NCBI RefSeq assembly: GCF_002803065.1
Contig: NZ_NNBL01000017.1
Location: 1-64,000 of the forward strand
Reading direction: 5' to 3'
Length of the DNA: 64,000 bases
Source: Streptomyces sp. CB01635
GTDB taxonomy: Bacteria > Actinomycetota > Actinomycetes > Streptomycetales > Streptomycetaceae
Shown one piece after another: positions 1 to 8,580 of the stretch. Each line of letters begins with the position of its first letter. Positions within the stretch are counted from its first letter, which is position 1. A model generated the notes under the pieces. That model was given only the letters and a program-made list of their open reading frames with translations, searched no databases and was not told where the DNA came from. Position numbers and translations under genes: made by a program.

Positions 1-101
1 GAGCGAATGTCCAAGCACCCGCTGCCTCAAGCGACTTGACAAGACACAGAGGCACCCCGAGATGGTCAGCGGTCGGGCCCGTTACGCTCCCGACTCCGTC
101 C

Positions 102-467
102 TCATCCGGGTCGGCCAGCTGCCCGCAACGGGCATCCGGTGCCGACGCGCTCGGTAAGTTCGGCGCGCAGGGTGGCGAGTTCGGCCATGCGTGCGTCGAC
201 GAGCTGGATCTTTTCCTCGAACAGCGCGGACAGCGCTTCCGCGACGTCCGGCGCCCCATGCAGTTCCTCGCCGGTCCGCGCGATCTCCGCCAGCGAGAAT
301 CCGAGTGTCTGTGCCGTGCGGACATAGTGCAGCCAGGCCACTGCCTCGGGTGGGAAGTCGCGATAGCCGTTGGTCAGGCGCCGACCTGCGATGAGGCCGA
401 TCTTCTCGTAGAACCGAATCGTGTCCCTGGTCATCCCCGTCTGCGCGGCCAGCTCTCCGATGCGCAT
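102..467 (-). CDS. MerR-family transcriptional regulator
   Basis: A 121-residue protein with the MerR winged-helix at its N-terminus (MRIGELAAQTGMTRDTIRFY, residues 1-20, then EKIGLI), a central helical region, and a dimerisation coiled coil at about residues 78-112 (EEKIQLVDARMAEL). The family binds dyads in over-long promoter spacers and untwists the DNA on effector binding. Only one Cys (in VGTGCPL) lies near the C-terminus, so a metal-binding CueR/ZntR role is not obvious. It is divergent from a small membrane-protein gene, its probable target. The start is the ATG opening the canonical MRIGELA motif. Family assignment is firm; the effector is unknown. Confidence 0.9.
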   Translation of the reverse strand: MRIGELAAQTGMTRDTIRFYEKIGLIAGRRLTNGYRDFPPEAVAWLHYVRTAQTLGFSLAEIARTGEELHGAPDVAEALSALFEEKIQLVDARMAELATLRAELTERVGTGCPLRAAGRPG

Positions 468-498
468 ACCCCAGCGCCACCCCCTTCGGATGATGAAC

Positions 499-530
499 TT
501 GACCTTGGACCGTACTCCACTGTTTAGCGT
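499..530 (+). promoter_or_regulatory. Probable MerR-type promoter/operator
   Basis: TTGACC at 499-504 could be a -35 box. TTTAGC/TAGCGT at 523-530 could be a -10 box, giving a spacer of about 18-20 bp, longer than the usual 17 and typical of MerR-controlled promoters. An imperfect dyad (CTTGGA ... TCCACT) lies in the spacer. It reads toward the membrane-protein gene at 568. Inferred from pattern only. Confidence 0.45.
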
Positions 531-567
531 GAGGCGTCACTGACACCAAACCAGCCGGAGCCTCATC

Positions 568-1038
568 ATGATCCGTCTCTCCGCCCCCGCACGTCCCGCC
601 TATCTTCATCTCGTACGCGCGAGCGCCTGGTACGACCTCGCGGTCACCGCGGGGTTCGTGACACCGTGGACGTACGCGCTGGTGCACAACGTGCTGTCCT
701 CATTGGGCGACGCACTCGGGTGGGGCGTCCTGCCCGAACTCGATCCGTGGCAGACGCTGTACGCGAATCTGATGGGTTCGGTCGTGGTCGTCTGGGCCAC
801 CCTGCGCATCGTCCGGCCGCTGCCGGTGCATGGACTGTTCGACGGCATCGCGCGCATCCTGTTCTCAGCGTGGATGGCGTACGCACTGGCCCAGGGTGCC
901 TCGCGGATACTGTGGCTGTTCTTCACCGTCGAGGTCGCGTGGGGCATTGTCCAGCTTGTGCCGTGGCGGCGGAATCGACACAGCAACGCCAGCTTTGAGC
1001 ACCAGGCCGGCCAACTGGAACGCTCAGCGGCCAACTGA
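568..1038 (+). CDS. Small integral membrane protein
   Basis: 156 residues with about four hydrophobic segments (around 22-42, 68-84, 95-113 and 116-134) and a polar C-terminal tail. No catalytic motif is visible and I do not recognise the family with certainty. It is transcribed divergently from the MerR gene, 100 bp away, and the likely MerR-type promoter points at it. It may be the regulated partner, for example a stress-induced membrane protein. The Ala/Asn-rich tail after residue 138 may be a degenerate end, since an insertion sequence begins shortly downstream. Confidence 0.7.
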   Translation: MIRLSAPARPAYLHLVRASAWYDLAVTAGFVTPWTYALVHNVLSSLGDALGWGVLPELDPWQTLYANLMGSVVVVWATLRIVRPLPVHGLFDGIARILFSAWMAYALAQGASRILWLFFTVEVAWGIVQLVPWRRNRHSNASFEHQAGQLERSAAN

Positions 1039-1109
1039 AGCGCTCAGCCACACAAGTACTGATTCCCAATGTGGTTGTCAATCCTGACTCGTGACTGACT
1101 GTGGTCACT

Positions 1110-2320
1110 TCACCCAAGGCTGGCAGCACGGGGTGGCGGACTGCTTTCGAAGAGACGACCGTCGCGCAGAAGTGCCCATAGGACATTCAGGCGGCGGCGT
1201 GCGAGGGCGATGACGGCCTGTTTGTGGGTCTTCTTCTCTGCCCTCTTGCGTTCGTAGAACGCCTTGGAGACCTGGCAGTGCTGGGCAGCGACCTGGGCAG
1301 ACATGTAGAAGACCCGCATGAGACGACGACAGTAGCGACGGGGCCGACGCATGTTGCCGCTGATGCGTCCGGAGTCCTTGGGCACGGGGGCCAGGCCGGC
1401 GACGCCGGCGAGTCGATCGGGGCTGCCGAATACGCTCATGTCCCCGCCGGTGTGCGCGATGAACTCGGCACCGAGGACGGGGCCGAGACCGGGCATGCTC
1501 AGGATGACCTCGGCGTGCGGATGGTCGTGAAATCGGCCCTCGATCAGGGCGTCGGTCTGGGCGATCTCATCATCGAGGGCCGTCACCTCTCTCGCGAGCT
1601 TGGCCACCACGGCCGCGGCCAGCCTCTCCCCGGCGACGGCGGTGTGCTGAGCCTCGGCGGCCTGGACGGTGGTGGCCGCGACGAGCCGGGAGTTACGGAC
1701 CTTGCGTTCTTCAGCCACGCCGCGAGGCGGCTCTTGCCGATTCTGCGAAGGGCGGCCGGGGTCTGGTAGCCGGTCAGCAGCCCGAGGGACGCCTTGGAGG
1801 TCTTGTACTCGAAGGCCCGCTCCAGGGCGGGGAAGTACTCCAGCATCTGGGCCCGCATCCGGTTGATTGCCCTGGTGCGGTCTGCGGCCAGGTCGAGGCG
1901 TCGGGCGGTGAGGATGCGCAGGTCGACAGCAATGTCGTCGCCACGGTGCATCGGTTGGAGGTCGCGGCGCATGCGGGCCTGGTCGGCGATGACAAAGGCG
2001 TCCTTCGCGTCGGTCTTCCCGTCGCCCCGGTAGGAGCCGGAGACGTGGTGGACGGTGCGGCCGGGGATTTAGAGGACCTGCTGCCCGTTGTCGGTCAGCA
2101 GCGCGATCATCAGTGCCGCGCCACCGGCGTTGAGATCGATCGCCCAGGTCACCGGCTCGCCATCGCTCAGAGCGAGGACATCGTCTATCAGTTTCAGCAG
2201 TGTGGTCTCGTCGTTGGCCACTCGCCGCGACAACTTCCGCTGACCGTCGGTGTCGATCACCACGCAGTGATGCTCGGCTTTGCCCGCGTCCATACCGGCC
2301 CACAGTTCGGGCACGGCCAC
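1110..2320 (-). pseudogene. IS110-family transposase, disrupted by a nonsense codon and a frameshift
   Basis: IS110-type DEDD transposase. The N-terminal RuvC-like half starts at a GTG (2320; VPELWAGMDAGKAEHH) and the C-terminal transposase_20 half carries PGLGPVLGAEFIAHTGG and DRLAGVAGLAPVPKDSG. Two lesions are visible. The codon after ...NGQQVL is TAA (2069-2071), where the downstream IPGRTVHHV continuation suggests an ancestral TAC. A frameshift near 1695-1715 splits the AAWLKN / KVRNSRLVAATT junction. No intact reading frame remains, so the copy is inactive unless complemented. IS110 elements lack long terminal inverted repeats, and I cannot set the ends precisely. Confidence 0.85.
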
Positions 2321-2640
2321 CTCCCGAGTCGTTCCTGCACTTGTCCCAGCAGACGACCTCGCCAGCGTGTCCTTACCAAGCGATCTTGTCGCGCGTATCC
2401 CAATCAGTGGCCGAGTCGTCGCGGGGCACCGGGCGGCCAATCAGTAGAAGCCACTCCTACGGCATGAGCTTGACAGCCACACCCAGTGCCCCTGGGCCTC
2501 CCGATCCTACGAGTGACCGGAATCAACCCACCAACAACGTAAGGAGCTTGAAAGCGTGATGTCGTTGCAAGGAGGCGGCCCGGTCGGTCCGGGGTCGCCT
2601 CCCTGCGTGTTGCGCTGCGGCCGGTCGTTGTCGGCTTGGC
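2321..2640. other. Intergenic region flanking the IS110 copy
   Basis: Holds the IS110 upstream flank, where the recombination site and bridge-RNA-type non-coding end would lie if it survives, and the region just past the stop of the alpha/beta hydrolase. No convincing gene, terminator or RNA was identified. Confidence 0.4.
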
Positions 2641-3327
2641 CTAGGCGTCGAGGGACTTTGCGGCCTCACGGATCACATCGAGGACGAAGTCAGGATGCGA
2701 GAGCATGGGAACGTGGCTGCTGTCCACGGGACGGATATTGGCGGCCATGCGCTCGGCGGCGGACCGCTCCAGGTCGGGGTGCACGGTGTGGTCGTTGTTG
2801 GCGACGATGTACCAGCTTGGCTTCGTTCGCCAGGCGGTGCCGGGAACCTGCTGGTTGAACAGGTCCGCCACTGGCACGGCACCCGTCGCCAGGACGAGCT
2901 TCTGCTCCGCTTCCGGGAGGTCGCCGCAGAAGTGCGGGACGCCCGAGGGCTTGAGCCACACGCGGCCGTCAGCGACGTCCACGTGCTCGAAGATGGGCGT
3001 GCGGGGGAATTTGTCCTGGTGTTCCTGCGACGTCTCGTCCTCGTCTGGGGCGAGCGCGGCGATGTACACCAGAGCGCCGACGCGGTCGTGGGTGCCCGCT
3101 TTGGTGATCAGGGTCCCACCGTAGGAGTGGCCGACTAGCACGATCGGGCCGGGGACGTGGTTGAGCGTGAAGTTGACGCACGCGACGTCGCTTTCGAGCG
3201 AGTCGAGGCCGTGCTGTGAGGCGAAAACCTCGTGCCCCTCAGCCTGGAGCGTGGGGATGAGCTTGTTGAAGCACGACCCATCCGCCCAGAGTCCGTGGGC
3301 GAAGACGATGCTGGGCTTACTCGCCAT
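2641..3327 (-). CDS. Alpha/beta hydrolase
   Basis: 228 residues, a complete single-domain alpha/beta hydrolase. It has an oxyanion-hole strand near FAHGLW (residues 9-14) and the nucleophile elbow GHSYGG with Ser68. Asp179 (in ANNDHTVHP) and His205 (SSHVPMLSHP) complete a plausible triad. There is no lid domain and no signal peptide, so the protein is probably a cytosolic esterase or lactonase-like enzyme. Start supported by AGGAGG 7 nt upstream of ATG. It lies between transposase debris on both sides and is not in an operon. The substrate cannot be deduced. Confidence 0.88.
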   Translation of the reverse strand: MASKPSIVFAHGLWADGSCFNKLIPTLQAEGHEVFASQHGLDSLESDVACVNFTLNHVPGPIVLVGHSYGGTLITKAGTHDRVGALVYIAALAPDEDETSQEHQDKFPRTPIFEHVDVADGRVWLKPSGVPHFCGDLPEAEQKLVLATGAVPVADLFNQQVPGTAWRTKPSWYIVANNDHTVHPDLERSAAERMAANIRPVDSSHVPMLSHPDFVLDVIREAAKSLDA

Positions 3328-3465
3328 GGAATTTCCTCCTGCGAAGAGATCAAATATGCCTCATTGCAACAAGTTGCCCGTTCAGTGCCTATTTTTGCGG
3401 ATAGCCAGGCGTGTCGCCCCATCCCAATCGTTGGGCCTACGAGGTTGAACGTGTTGTCGTGGTGG

Positions 3466-3585
3466 TCATGTGTTGATGATCACGCCCGTTTCGGCGAGGC
3501 AGCCGTCTATGAGGTCGCCGCGGTACTGGATGTGGCGCAGGCCGCGTCGGATACGCTGGATGAGGTGTTCTGGCGTGCTGAAAGC
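3466..3585 (-). pseudogene. Transposase C-terminal fragment
   Basis: About 39 residues ending LIDGCLAETGVIINT-stop, preceded by EHLIQRIRRGLRHIQYR. This resembles the conserved C-terminus of a common streptomycete transposase in which a LRRIQYRP.LIDGCL motif ends the protein. Upstream coding sequence is gone; the fragment abuts another broken gene on the opposite strand. Family assignment is from memory of the motif. Confidence 0.5.
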
Positions 3586-4043
3586 GACGCCTTCACCGAC
3601 CCGCGCTCGGCCGGCGACGAACTCGACCTGGCCGAACAACTCCTGGTCAGCCTCGACCTGCGCGCCACCACGATCAACGCAGCCATCGCCGCCCTCGTCC
3701 GCGACGCCGGCCACCCCGGCATCGACGACCGCGCCCGAACACTGCGCACCGAACTCGACCTCGCCGGCCTCACCTCCACCACACCCACCTCGACATCGCC
3801 CACGCCTTCCACCAAGCCGTCCTCAACGACCAGGACGCACTCGCCACCACCATCGAACGACTCCAGGAACAGACCCGCGGCGGCGCCTACGCCTACTACG
3901 TCGACATCGCGCACTTCATAGCCGACCTCCCCCAGCCCCCCGACCACACCCCGCCCCGCTGGCTCGACACCGAGCACGCCACACGCTCCCAGTGGCAGGA
4001 CCTCGTCCTCAGGCGGCAGAACCTGCTGAGCGCCGCGCAGTAG
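3583..4043 (+). pseudogene. Frameshifted hypothetical protein remnant
   Basis: Two consecutive frames give one coherent helical protein. One frame runs to RTELDLAGL near 3770 (through SAGDELDLAEQLLVSLDL). The shifted frame continues with THLDIAHAFHQAVLNDQ to a TAG at 4041-4043 (ending RRQNLLSAAQ). Codon usage is strongly GC3-biased in both parts, as in a real gene. The 5' end is cut by a transposase fragment. I do not recognise the family. Confidence 0.5.
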
Positions 4044-4303
4044 CCAGCGCGCGGAGGTCACCTTCACCGGTGCGTTCGAACACGTGGCGAGCACGGTCAC
4101 CGGCGACACGCAGCATGGGACGCGGCGGCAAGCGGTCCGCCGGCTCCAGGTGGGCGGCTCCACCCTTCTCGGATGGGTTGACAGGTTGCACCCAGTCGAC
4201 CCACGCTCGGCGGCATCTAACCAACGGCACCTCATGAGGCTCCTTGCCGTGGGCCTCGGCGATCAACGATGGGGATCGGGACGCCACTTGACGATGCGAC
4301 AGG

Positions 4304-5182
4304 ATGCAGCTCGTGAAGTGGATACCGCCCGTTGAGGCCAAGCTCAACCTATGGCAGATCGCTGCCATCTTCGTAGCCTGCATCAGCCTCTACAACATCC
4401 TTCGCGGGTGGTGGCGCAGCACCCTCGGCCGGCGGGGATTCTTCGTCAGGAACTGCCGGAAACTGGCCCCTCACGTCCGACACGAGTACGTCAAGGGTCT
4501 CTTCGGGGAGCCCGCCTGGCAGCACAAGCAAAACGTTGAGCAGTACAGCTCCGAGCAGGAAGTCCCGGGGAGCACCGAGACGCTGGAGATGACCGTTCGT
4601 ACCTGGCCTCTGGGCCGGATGGGCTTCCTGGTCACCTGGTGCACCGCGAACGACGAGGTCGAGATGTACAGCATCACGACCCGCAGCAGGATCTTCCGGC
4701 CGGCCATCAGGGTCGGCGGCCGCTACCTCGTGCGGCTCGGGAAGTCTCGCCTGTCGGCCCTCCCCTACCCGGATGTCATCGAGGACCCCATCCAATGGAG
4801 GATCGGCAGTCGGCGCTTCTCCTACGCGGAGACCCACTACTTCGGCAACCCCGGCGCATACCACACCTGGGCGATGGGCGTCTCAGACTCCGGACACCCA
4901 GCTGCCCCTCCTGTCGAACTGGGCTCGAGCCCGGAGTACTGCAACGACCCCGTGGAGATCCCCCGCTACCGGGCCAGGGCCCGGATCAACTCCGTCCTCG
5001 TCGCGGGCGGCAGCGCCATCCGCCTCAACTCCCTGCTGCCTGACGGAGTCGGGCCGGACCACGACCGCGTCCGGCTCGCCGACCCCGAGTACGGCCTGCG
5101 CGCTCTTTGCACGAGGCTCCGCTGGCAGACCTGGCAGGCAGCTAGCCACATGCGCGAGCTCGTTCGCCGCGGGGAGCAATGA
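4304..5182 (+). CDS. Membrane-anchored protein of unknown function (possible ETEC_3214-like)
   Basis: 292 residues. One N-terminal transmembrane helix (about residues 14-34, LNLWQIAAIFVACISLYNIL) is followed by a basic stretch (RGWWRSTLGRRGFF) and a soluble domain of about 240 residues with no motif I can name. The layout (N-terminal anchor, then a segment with LFGEPAW and a WPLG/W-rich central part) recalls the ETEC_3214 domain family, but this is a recollection, not a demonstrated match. The positive-inside rule puts the large domain in the cytoplasm. It sits alone between a pseudogene and a methyltransferase and has normal Streptomyces codon usage. Confidence 0.65.
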   Translation: MQLVKWIPPVEAKLNLWQIAAIFVACISLYNILRGWWRSTLGRRGFFVRNCRKLAPHVRHEYVKGLFGEPAWQHKQNVEQYSSEQEVPGSTETLEMTVRTWPLGRMGFLVTWCTANDEVEMYSITTRSRIFRPAIRVGGRYLVRLGKSRLSALPYPDVIEDPIQWRIGSRRFSYAETHYFGNPGAYHTWAMGVSDSGHPAAPPVELGSSPEYCNDPVEIPRYRARARINSVLVAGGSAIRLNSLLPDGVGPDHDRVRLADPEYGLRALCTRLRWQTWQAASHMRELVRRGEQ

Positions 5183-5486
5183 GTACCCCGATTGCTCCGC
5201 GTGCGTAGGTCTCTCACTGCGCATTGCCCCAAGTGCGCACCTCGGTGGCGGGCGACATTGAACCTGTCTGCGCTCTCCGCGCCCAGCCGGGCGTGCTGGC
5301 CCCCAGGGAGGTTCGATGCGCCTTCTGTTCGCCCTCCTCTTCGCCGTGCTGATTGTTTCTGCGGTGACCTGCACGAGAGATAGGAGGGCGGGCGCTCTTG
5401 ACGGCTGTCGAGGAGCTGCCGTTAAACCAGTGGCGTCCCTGTCGACGAGCCTCATAGCTTGTGCGTTCGTGACTGATGATCCGAGG

Positions 5487-6296
5487 ATGCGCCCGAACCG
5501 ACACGACCTCGGCGGAGTGTTCAACGAGGTGCCGGAGCTCTACGACCGGGTCCGGCCGGGATACCCCGACGAGTTGTTCGCGGACCTTGGCTCCATCACG
5601 GGCATGGACGAACGGTCGTCGGTGCTGGAGGTGGGCTGCGGTACCGGTCAGGCGACGCGTTCGCTGGCAGCGCTCGGATGCTCAGTGACCGCCATCGAGC
5701 CGGGCGCAGACATGGCCGCACTTGCTCGCCAGCGGATCACCTCCTTTCGCAACGTCGAAGTCGAGACGTCGATGTTTGAGGAGTGGGACGACCGCGGTCG
5801 ACGCTTCGATGTTCTCGTGGCTGCGTCGTCGTGGCACTGGGTCGACCCGTCGATTGGCTGGCAGCGAGCGCACGACGTGCTCTACCCCGCAGGCTGGATG
5901 GCACTGCTCGGCAACGTCGTTGTCCGCCGACCGGGAGAGTCGGAGGTGTACGCCGAGACCGCCGATCTCCACGAGCGGTTCTGCCCCGGGAACCCCGGCT
6001 GGGGTCATCCGCCCCTGGAGGACGACGTGCGCACCACCGACGAGGGCTGGGGACTGGTCGACGATCCCGGCGGATTGTTCGGCTCAACGATCGTGCGCTG
6101 GTACCCGACCGTTCAGTGGTTCAACGGGGACGGCTTTGCCGATCACCTTCGCTCGTTGTCGCTGTACCGAAGGCTCGACCGCGACGTCCGTGAGCCCCTG
6201 CTCGACGCGATCGCCGAGCGCATCCGCACGCGGATGGGCGACCGAGCATCACGCCGTTACCTGAGCGTCCTCCGTGTCGGACAGCGCGCCGAGTGA
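5487..6296 (+). CDS. Class I SAM-dependent methyltransferase
   Basis: 269 residues from the chosen ATG. It has motif I VLEVGCGTGQATRSLAALG, an acidic motif II (TAIEPGADM), and the later ASSWHWVD signature of the Methyltransf_11/25 group that follows a YDRVRPGYP N-terminus. The substrate is unknown. The frame stays open upstream to an ATG at 5316 with a good GGGAGG site, which would add 57 residues starting with a signal-peptide-like MRLLFALLFAVLIVSAV. That seems foreign to a cytosolic methyltransferase, so I chose the internal start. A GTG at 5469 is a third option. Confidence 0.85.
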   Translation: MRPNRHDLGGVFNEVPELYDRVRPGYPDELFADLGSITGMDERSSVLEVGCGTGQATRSLAALGCSVTAIEPGADMAALARQRITSFRNVEVETSMFEEWDDRGRRFDVLVAASSWHWVDPSIGWQRAHDVLYPAGWMALLGNVVVRRPGESEVYAETADLHERFCPGNPGWGHPPLEDDVRTTDEGWGLVDDPGGLFGSTIVRWYPTVQWFNGDGFADHLRSLSLYRRLDRDVREPLLDAIAERIRTRMGDRASRRYLSVLRVGQRAE

Positions 6297-6533
6297 GCCC
6301 AGTGGTGAAGAACCTGCCGATTCAGCGGCAACGGACCCACCGCACTTTCATGCCTGCCTGCCGAAGACGCCGTGGGTTCCCGGTGAAAGCACCTCAGTCA
6401 CGCTGAACCCACGGCAAACGTGCCGGTCAGAACCGTGCCACCAGCTGCACATGCGGCCCGCCAAGACAGAGAGAGTTCTGGCATAGCTCAAAACACCACG
6501 GCCGAGAGAGGAACCGACGCACCTGTGCAACGC
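6297..6533. other. Intergenic region
   Basis: Sequence between the methyltransferase and a small possible gene on the minus strand. I see no convincing coding sequence, RNA gene or strong hairpin. Confidence 0.35.
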
Positions 6534-6665
6534 CTACGTCAGGGGAGGCACCTCAAGCTCTTCCATGGCGAGCGCCCGGCGGGCACGCCCGGAGGCCCGC
6601 TCCGCCCTACGCTGCATCCGGCGGACGGCGGCCAGGCGCACGGCCACGTCCGGCTCGGTACCCAT
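6534..6665 (-). CDS. Possible 43-aa basic small protein
   Basis: A short frame from ATG (6665) to TAG, encoding a very Arg/Ala-rich helical peptide (MGTEPDVAVRLAAVRRMQRR, then AERASGRARRALA). GC3 bias is consistent with coding. No ribosome-binding site stands out upstream, so it may be a chance frame or a gene remnant. No family recognised. Confidence 0.3.
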   Translation of the reverse strand: MGTEPDVAVRLAAVRRMQRRAERASGRARRALAMEELEVPPLT

Positions 6666-6757
6666 GATCGCAGGCTAAGGCGGTCAGGTACTGTTTGCCG
6701 CTTTTGCTAGGTCCGTTGCACCATGCCGGTTCGAGCTACTCGGGCCTGCCAAGACCG

Positions 6758-7006
6758 TCAGGCTTCGACGTACGCGACCAGAACGAGGGTGCCCAAGGCG
6801 GTCGGGATGTAGATGACGCGTACTCCTGCGCGCTGGTACTCGCGGACGGAGCCGTGCTTGGTCGCGGTGCCGACGGTGGGGTCGGAGGCGATCACGTCCA
6901 GGACGGCGTCCAAGCGGTCCAGGTCGGCCCGCGGCATGGTCTGGATCTGCTCACGGGCGACGTCGTAGAAGACGACGCGGGCCCGGCGGGGGGAATGCTT
7001 GCCCAC
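6758..7006 (-). CDS. RelE/ParE-superfamily toxin-like protein
   Basis: 82 residues: basic start VGKHSPRRARVVFYDVAREQ, then helices (ADLDRLDAVLDVIASDP) and a C-terminal beta-sheet with EYQRAGVRVIYIP and LGTLVLVAYVEA. This is the layout of small RelE-like mRNA interferases or ParE toxins. The GTG start shares one base with the TAG stop of the upstream gene (TAGTG), showing translational coupling as in toxin-antitoxin operons. Catalytic residues cannot be assigned by eye. Toxicity is inferred from size, fold pattern and arrangement. Confidence 0.7.
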   Translation of the reverse strand: MGKHSPRRARVVFYDVAREQIQTMPRADLDRLDAVLDVIASDPTVGTATKHGSVREYQRAGVRVIYIPTALGTLVLVAYVEA

Positions 7007-7206
7007 TAAGCGGCGCTGCTGGCGTCGCGGGCGGGGAGGCCAGCCTGGAGGCGGAGGTCTTCCCAGTCGGCGCACTGCTCGAGGTCGACGCCTTCCGCGG
7101 CGAGGCGCTCAAGGACGTAAGCGACGCCAGGGTCAGTGATGGCGTGTTCGCGGGCATCAGCGCGCAGGGCACTCTGCTCGTCGGGGTCGAAGACGAGGTG
7201 CGCCAT
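7006..7206 (-). CDS. Putative antitoxin paired with the RelE-like toxin
   Basis: 66 residues (MAHLVFDPDEQSALRADARE ... WEDLRLQAGLPA), acidic and helical, ending one base inside the toxin start codon. The ATG is preceded by GGAGG at a normal distance, which decides the start over longer in-frame options. No ribbon-helix-helix or AbrB signature is obvious, so the DNA-binding mode is unknown. The role rests on its position directly upstream of and coupled to the toxin-like gene. Confidence 0.65.
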   Translation of the reverse strand: MAHLVFDPDEQSALRADAREHAITDPGVAYVLERLAAEGVDLEQCADWEDLRLQAGLPARDASSAA

Positions 7207-7550
7207 GAAGGCCTCCGTAGGAAGGGGTGCACAGTCCACGGTAGCGGGCGCGAGCGGCGGGCGTCTGCGGTTGAGGATGCCCGCCTTCTCCATGGACGGC
7301 GTGAGGGAGAGAGCTGTTCCTCGTGCCTGGTGGCGGGATTGGGCGCGCAGAGCGGCGAGCGAGGGCCCGGCGACAGCATCGGCTTCATGATGGGCGCCGC
7401 CGGGCACGACCAGCTTGGCACGAGGCACTGACATTGATATTGGTACGTGGGTTCCGGTGGCCGTGACCCTGGCGCTGGGCTCCTCGCCCGATCCGGCTGG
7501 ACGATGGCCTAGCCGGAGGCAACAACGCACTGAGCGCCCAGCGAACGAAA
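7207..7550. other. Intergenic region upstream of the TA pair
   Basis: Should contain the toxin-antitoxin promoter on the minus strand. No clear dyad, gene or RNA was identified; the open frames here lack coding character. Confidence 0.35.
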
Positions 7551-7961
7551 CTACCCGTCTTCAGAGCCTGCGGAGCGGGGCTGGCTCTCGGCTGGTGCGA
7601 TGCGGCTGCGGACACGGAATCGCTCACCCGTCCCGCAAGGTGCAGGACAGAGGTCCACGGCAACCGGACCGGCGAAGGTGTACCCCTGCTCGGCCGCGTG
7701 CCGCCGCACCTGGTTCATCAAGTGCGGCTCGACCGGCAGCGCATGCGTCGTGACCTTGTGATGGATTTCGGGAAGGAGATCGATGACGAAGGCATTCGGC
7801 ACGACCACCCGCTGACGGGCCACGATCAGCGCATTGTCGTCACACTCACGACGGAGTATCGCAACCACCTCGGCCGGCCGCTGCTTCGGACGAAAGAGCT
7901 TGCCCCACAGCGTCTCGGTCCATCGCTCGATGGCAAGCTCGGTGATTCTGAAGGGTTCCAT
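7551..7961 (-). CDS. DUF3662 / FhaA N-terminal-like protein
   Basis: 136 residues from ATG 7961. The core resembles the N-terminal domain of FhaA (DUF3662): ERWTETLWGKLFRPKQRPAE, then LRRECDDNALIVARQRVVVP with NAFVIDLLPE, and a terminal AEQGYTFAGPVAVDL with GERFRVRSR. FhaA usually continues into a C-terminal FHA domain; here the protein stops after the DUF3662 unit. It may be a free-standing paralogue acting in cell-envelope or Ser/Thr-kinase signalling by analogy. Upstream in-frame ATGs exist, but the conserved block starts at the chosen one. Confidence 0.75.
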   Translation of the reverse strand: MEPFRITELAIERWTETLWGKLFRPKQRPAEVVAILRRECDDNALIVARQRVVVPNAFVIDLLPEIHHKVTTHALPVEPHLMNQVRRHAAEQGYTFAGPVAVDLCPAPCGTGERFRVRSRIAPAESQPRSAGSEDG

Positions 7962-8176
7962 CGTGTGCGCCTGCCCGGCTCCCCCACGCCCACTCTCACC
8001 CATGCGAGTGGCCAGGCGATCCACACCCCAGGGTCTCGGCGGGCACTTCGAGGTCCGCGAACGCCTCGACGGCGGGCAGCGCAGGAGTGATCGCCTCGGC
8101 AGAGCCAACTCACCCTGCACCGCGGCGGGCCGACGCCCGTAGCCGCCTGAGCGGCTCGGGGCGCACAAACCACACC

Positions 8177-8512
8177 TCAGCCCGCGGGCGGCGAACCCGA
8201 TTCGGTTGCGCGGCGATATTCGGCGTTGATGCGCTGGGCCTCTTCGAGCTGGTCCTCAAGGACGATGATGCGACAGGCCGCCTCGACGGGAGTGCCCTGA
8301 TCGACGAGTTCCCGGGCACGTGCGGCGATGCGCAGCTGGTAACGGGAGTAGCGGCGATGTCCGCCCTCGGAGCGCAGCGGCGTGATGAGGCGGGCTTCGC
8401 CGATGGCCCGCAGGAAACCCTGGGTGGTGCCGAGCATCTCGGCGGCCCGGCCCATCGTGTAGGCGGGGTAGTCCTCGTCCTCGAGACGGTCGAACGAGTC
8501 GTCTGCTGTCAT
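8177..8512 (-). CDS. MerR-type helix-turn-helix regulator
   Basis: 111 residues. The MerR_1 winged helix (YTMGRAAEMLGTTQGFLRAI, then GGHRRYSRYQLRIA) is followed by a C-terminal helix suited to dimerisation (EDQLEEAQRINAEYR). There is no effector domain, so it is a minimal regulator of the BldC/HspR-like size class. AGAGAGG precedes the ATG. A perfect 14-bp-arm hairpin lies 28-59 bp upstream, a candidate autoregulatory site. It is followed by the DUF3662 gene on the same strand after about 215 bp. Confidence 0.85.
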   Translation of the reverse strand: MTADDSFDRLEDEDYPAYTMGRAAEMLGTTQGFLRAIGEARLITPLRSEGGHRRYSRYQLRIAARARELVDQGTPVEAACRIIVLEDQLEEAQRINAEYRRATESGSPPAG

Positions 8513-8539
8513 TTGCACCTCTCTGTGGAACACGCTTGA

Positions 8540-8571
8540 GGGGCCCTGGTGCCATTTGGCACCAGGGCCCC
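8540..8571. promoter_or_regulatory. Perfect inverted repeat upstream of the MerR-type gene
   Basis: GGGGCCCTGGTGCC (8540-8553), ATTT loop, GGCACCAGGGGCCCC-type complement (8558-8571): 14 paired bases with no mismatch. It lies in the 5' leader or promoter of the MerR-type gene at 8177-8512. It could be an operator for a dimeric regulator, or a leader hairpin. No T-run follows on either strand, arguing against a classic intrinsic terminator. Confidence 0.6.
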
Positions 8572-8580
8572 GAAGGAACA

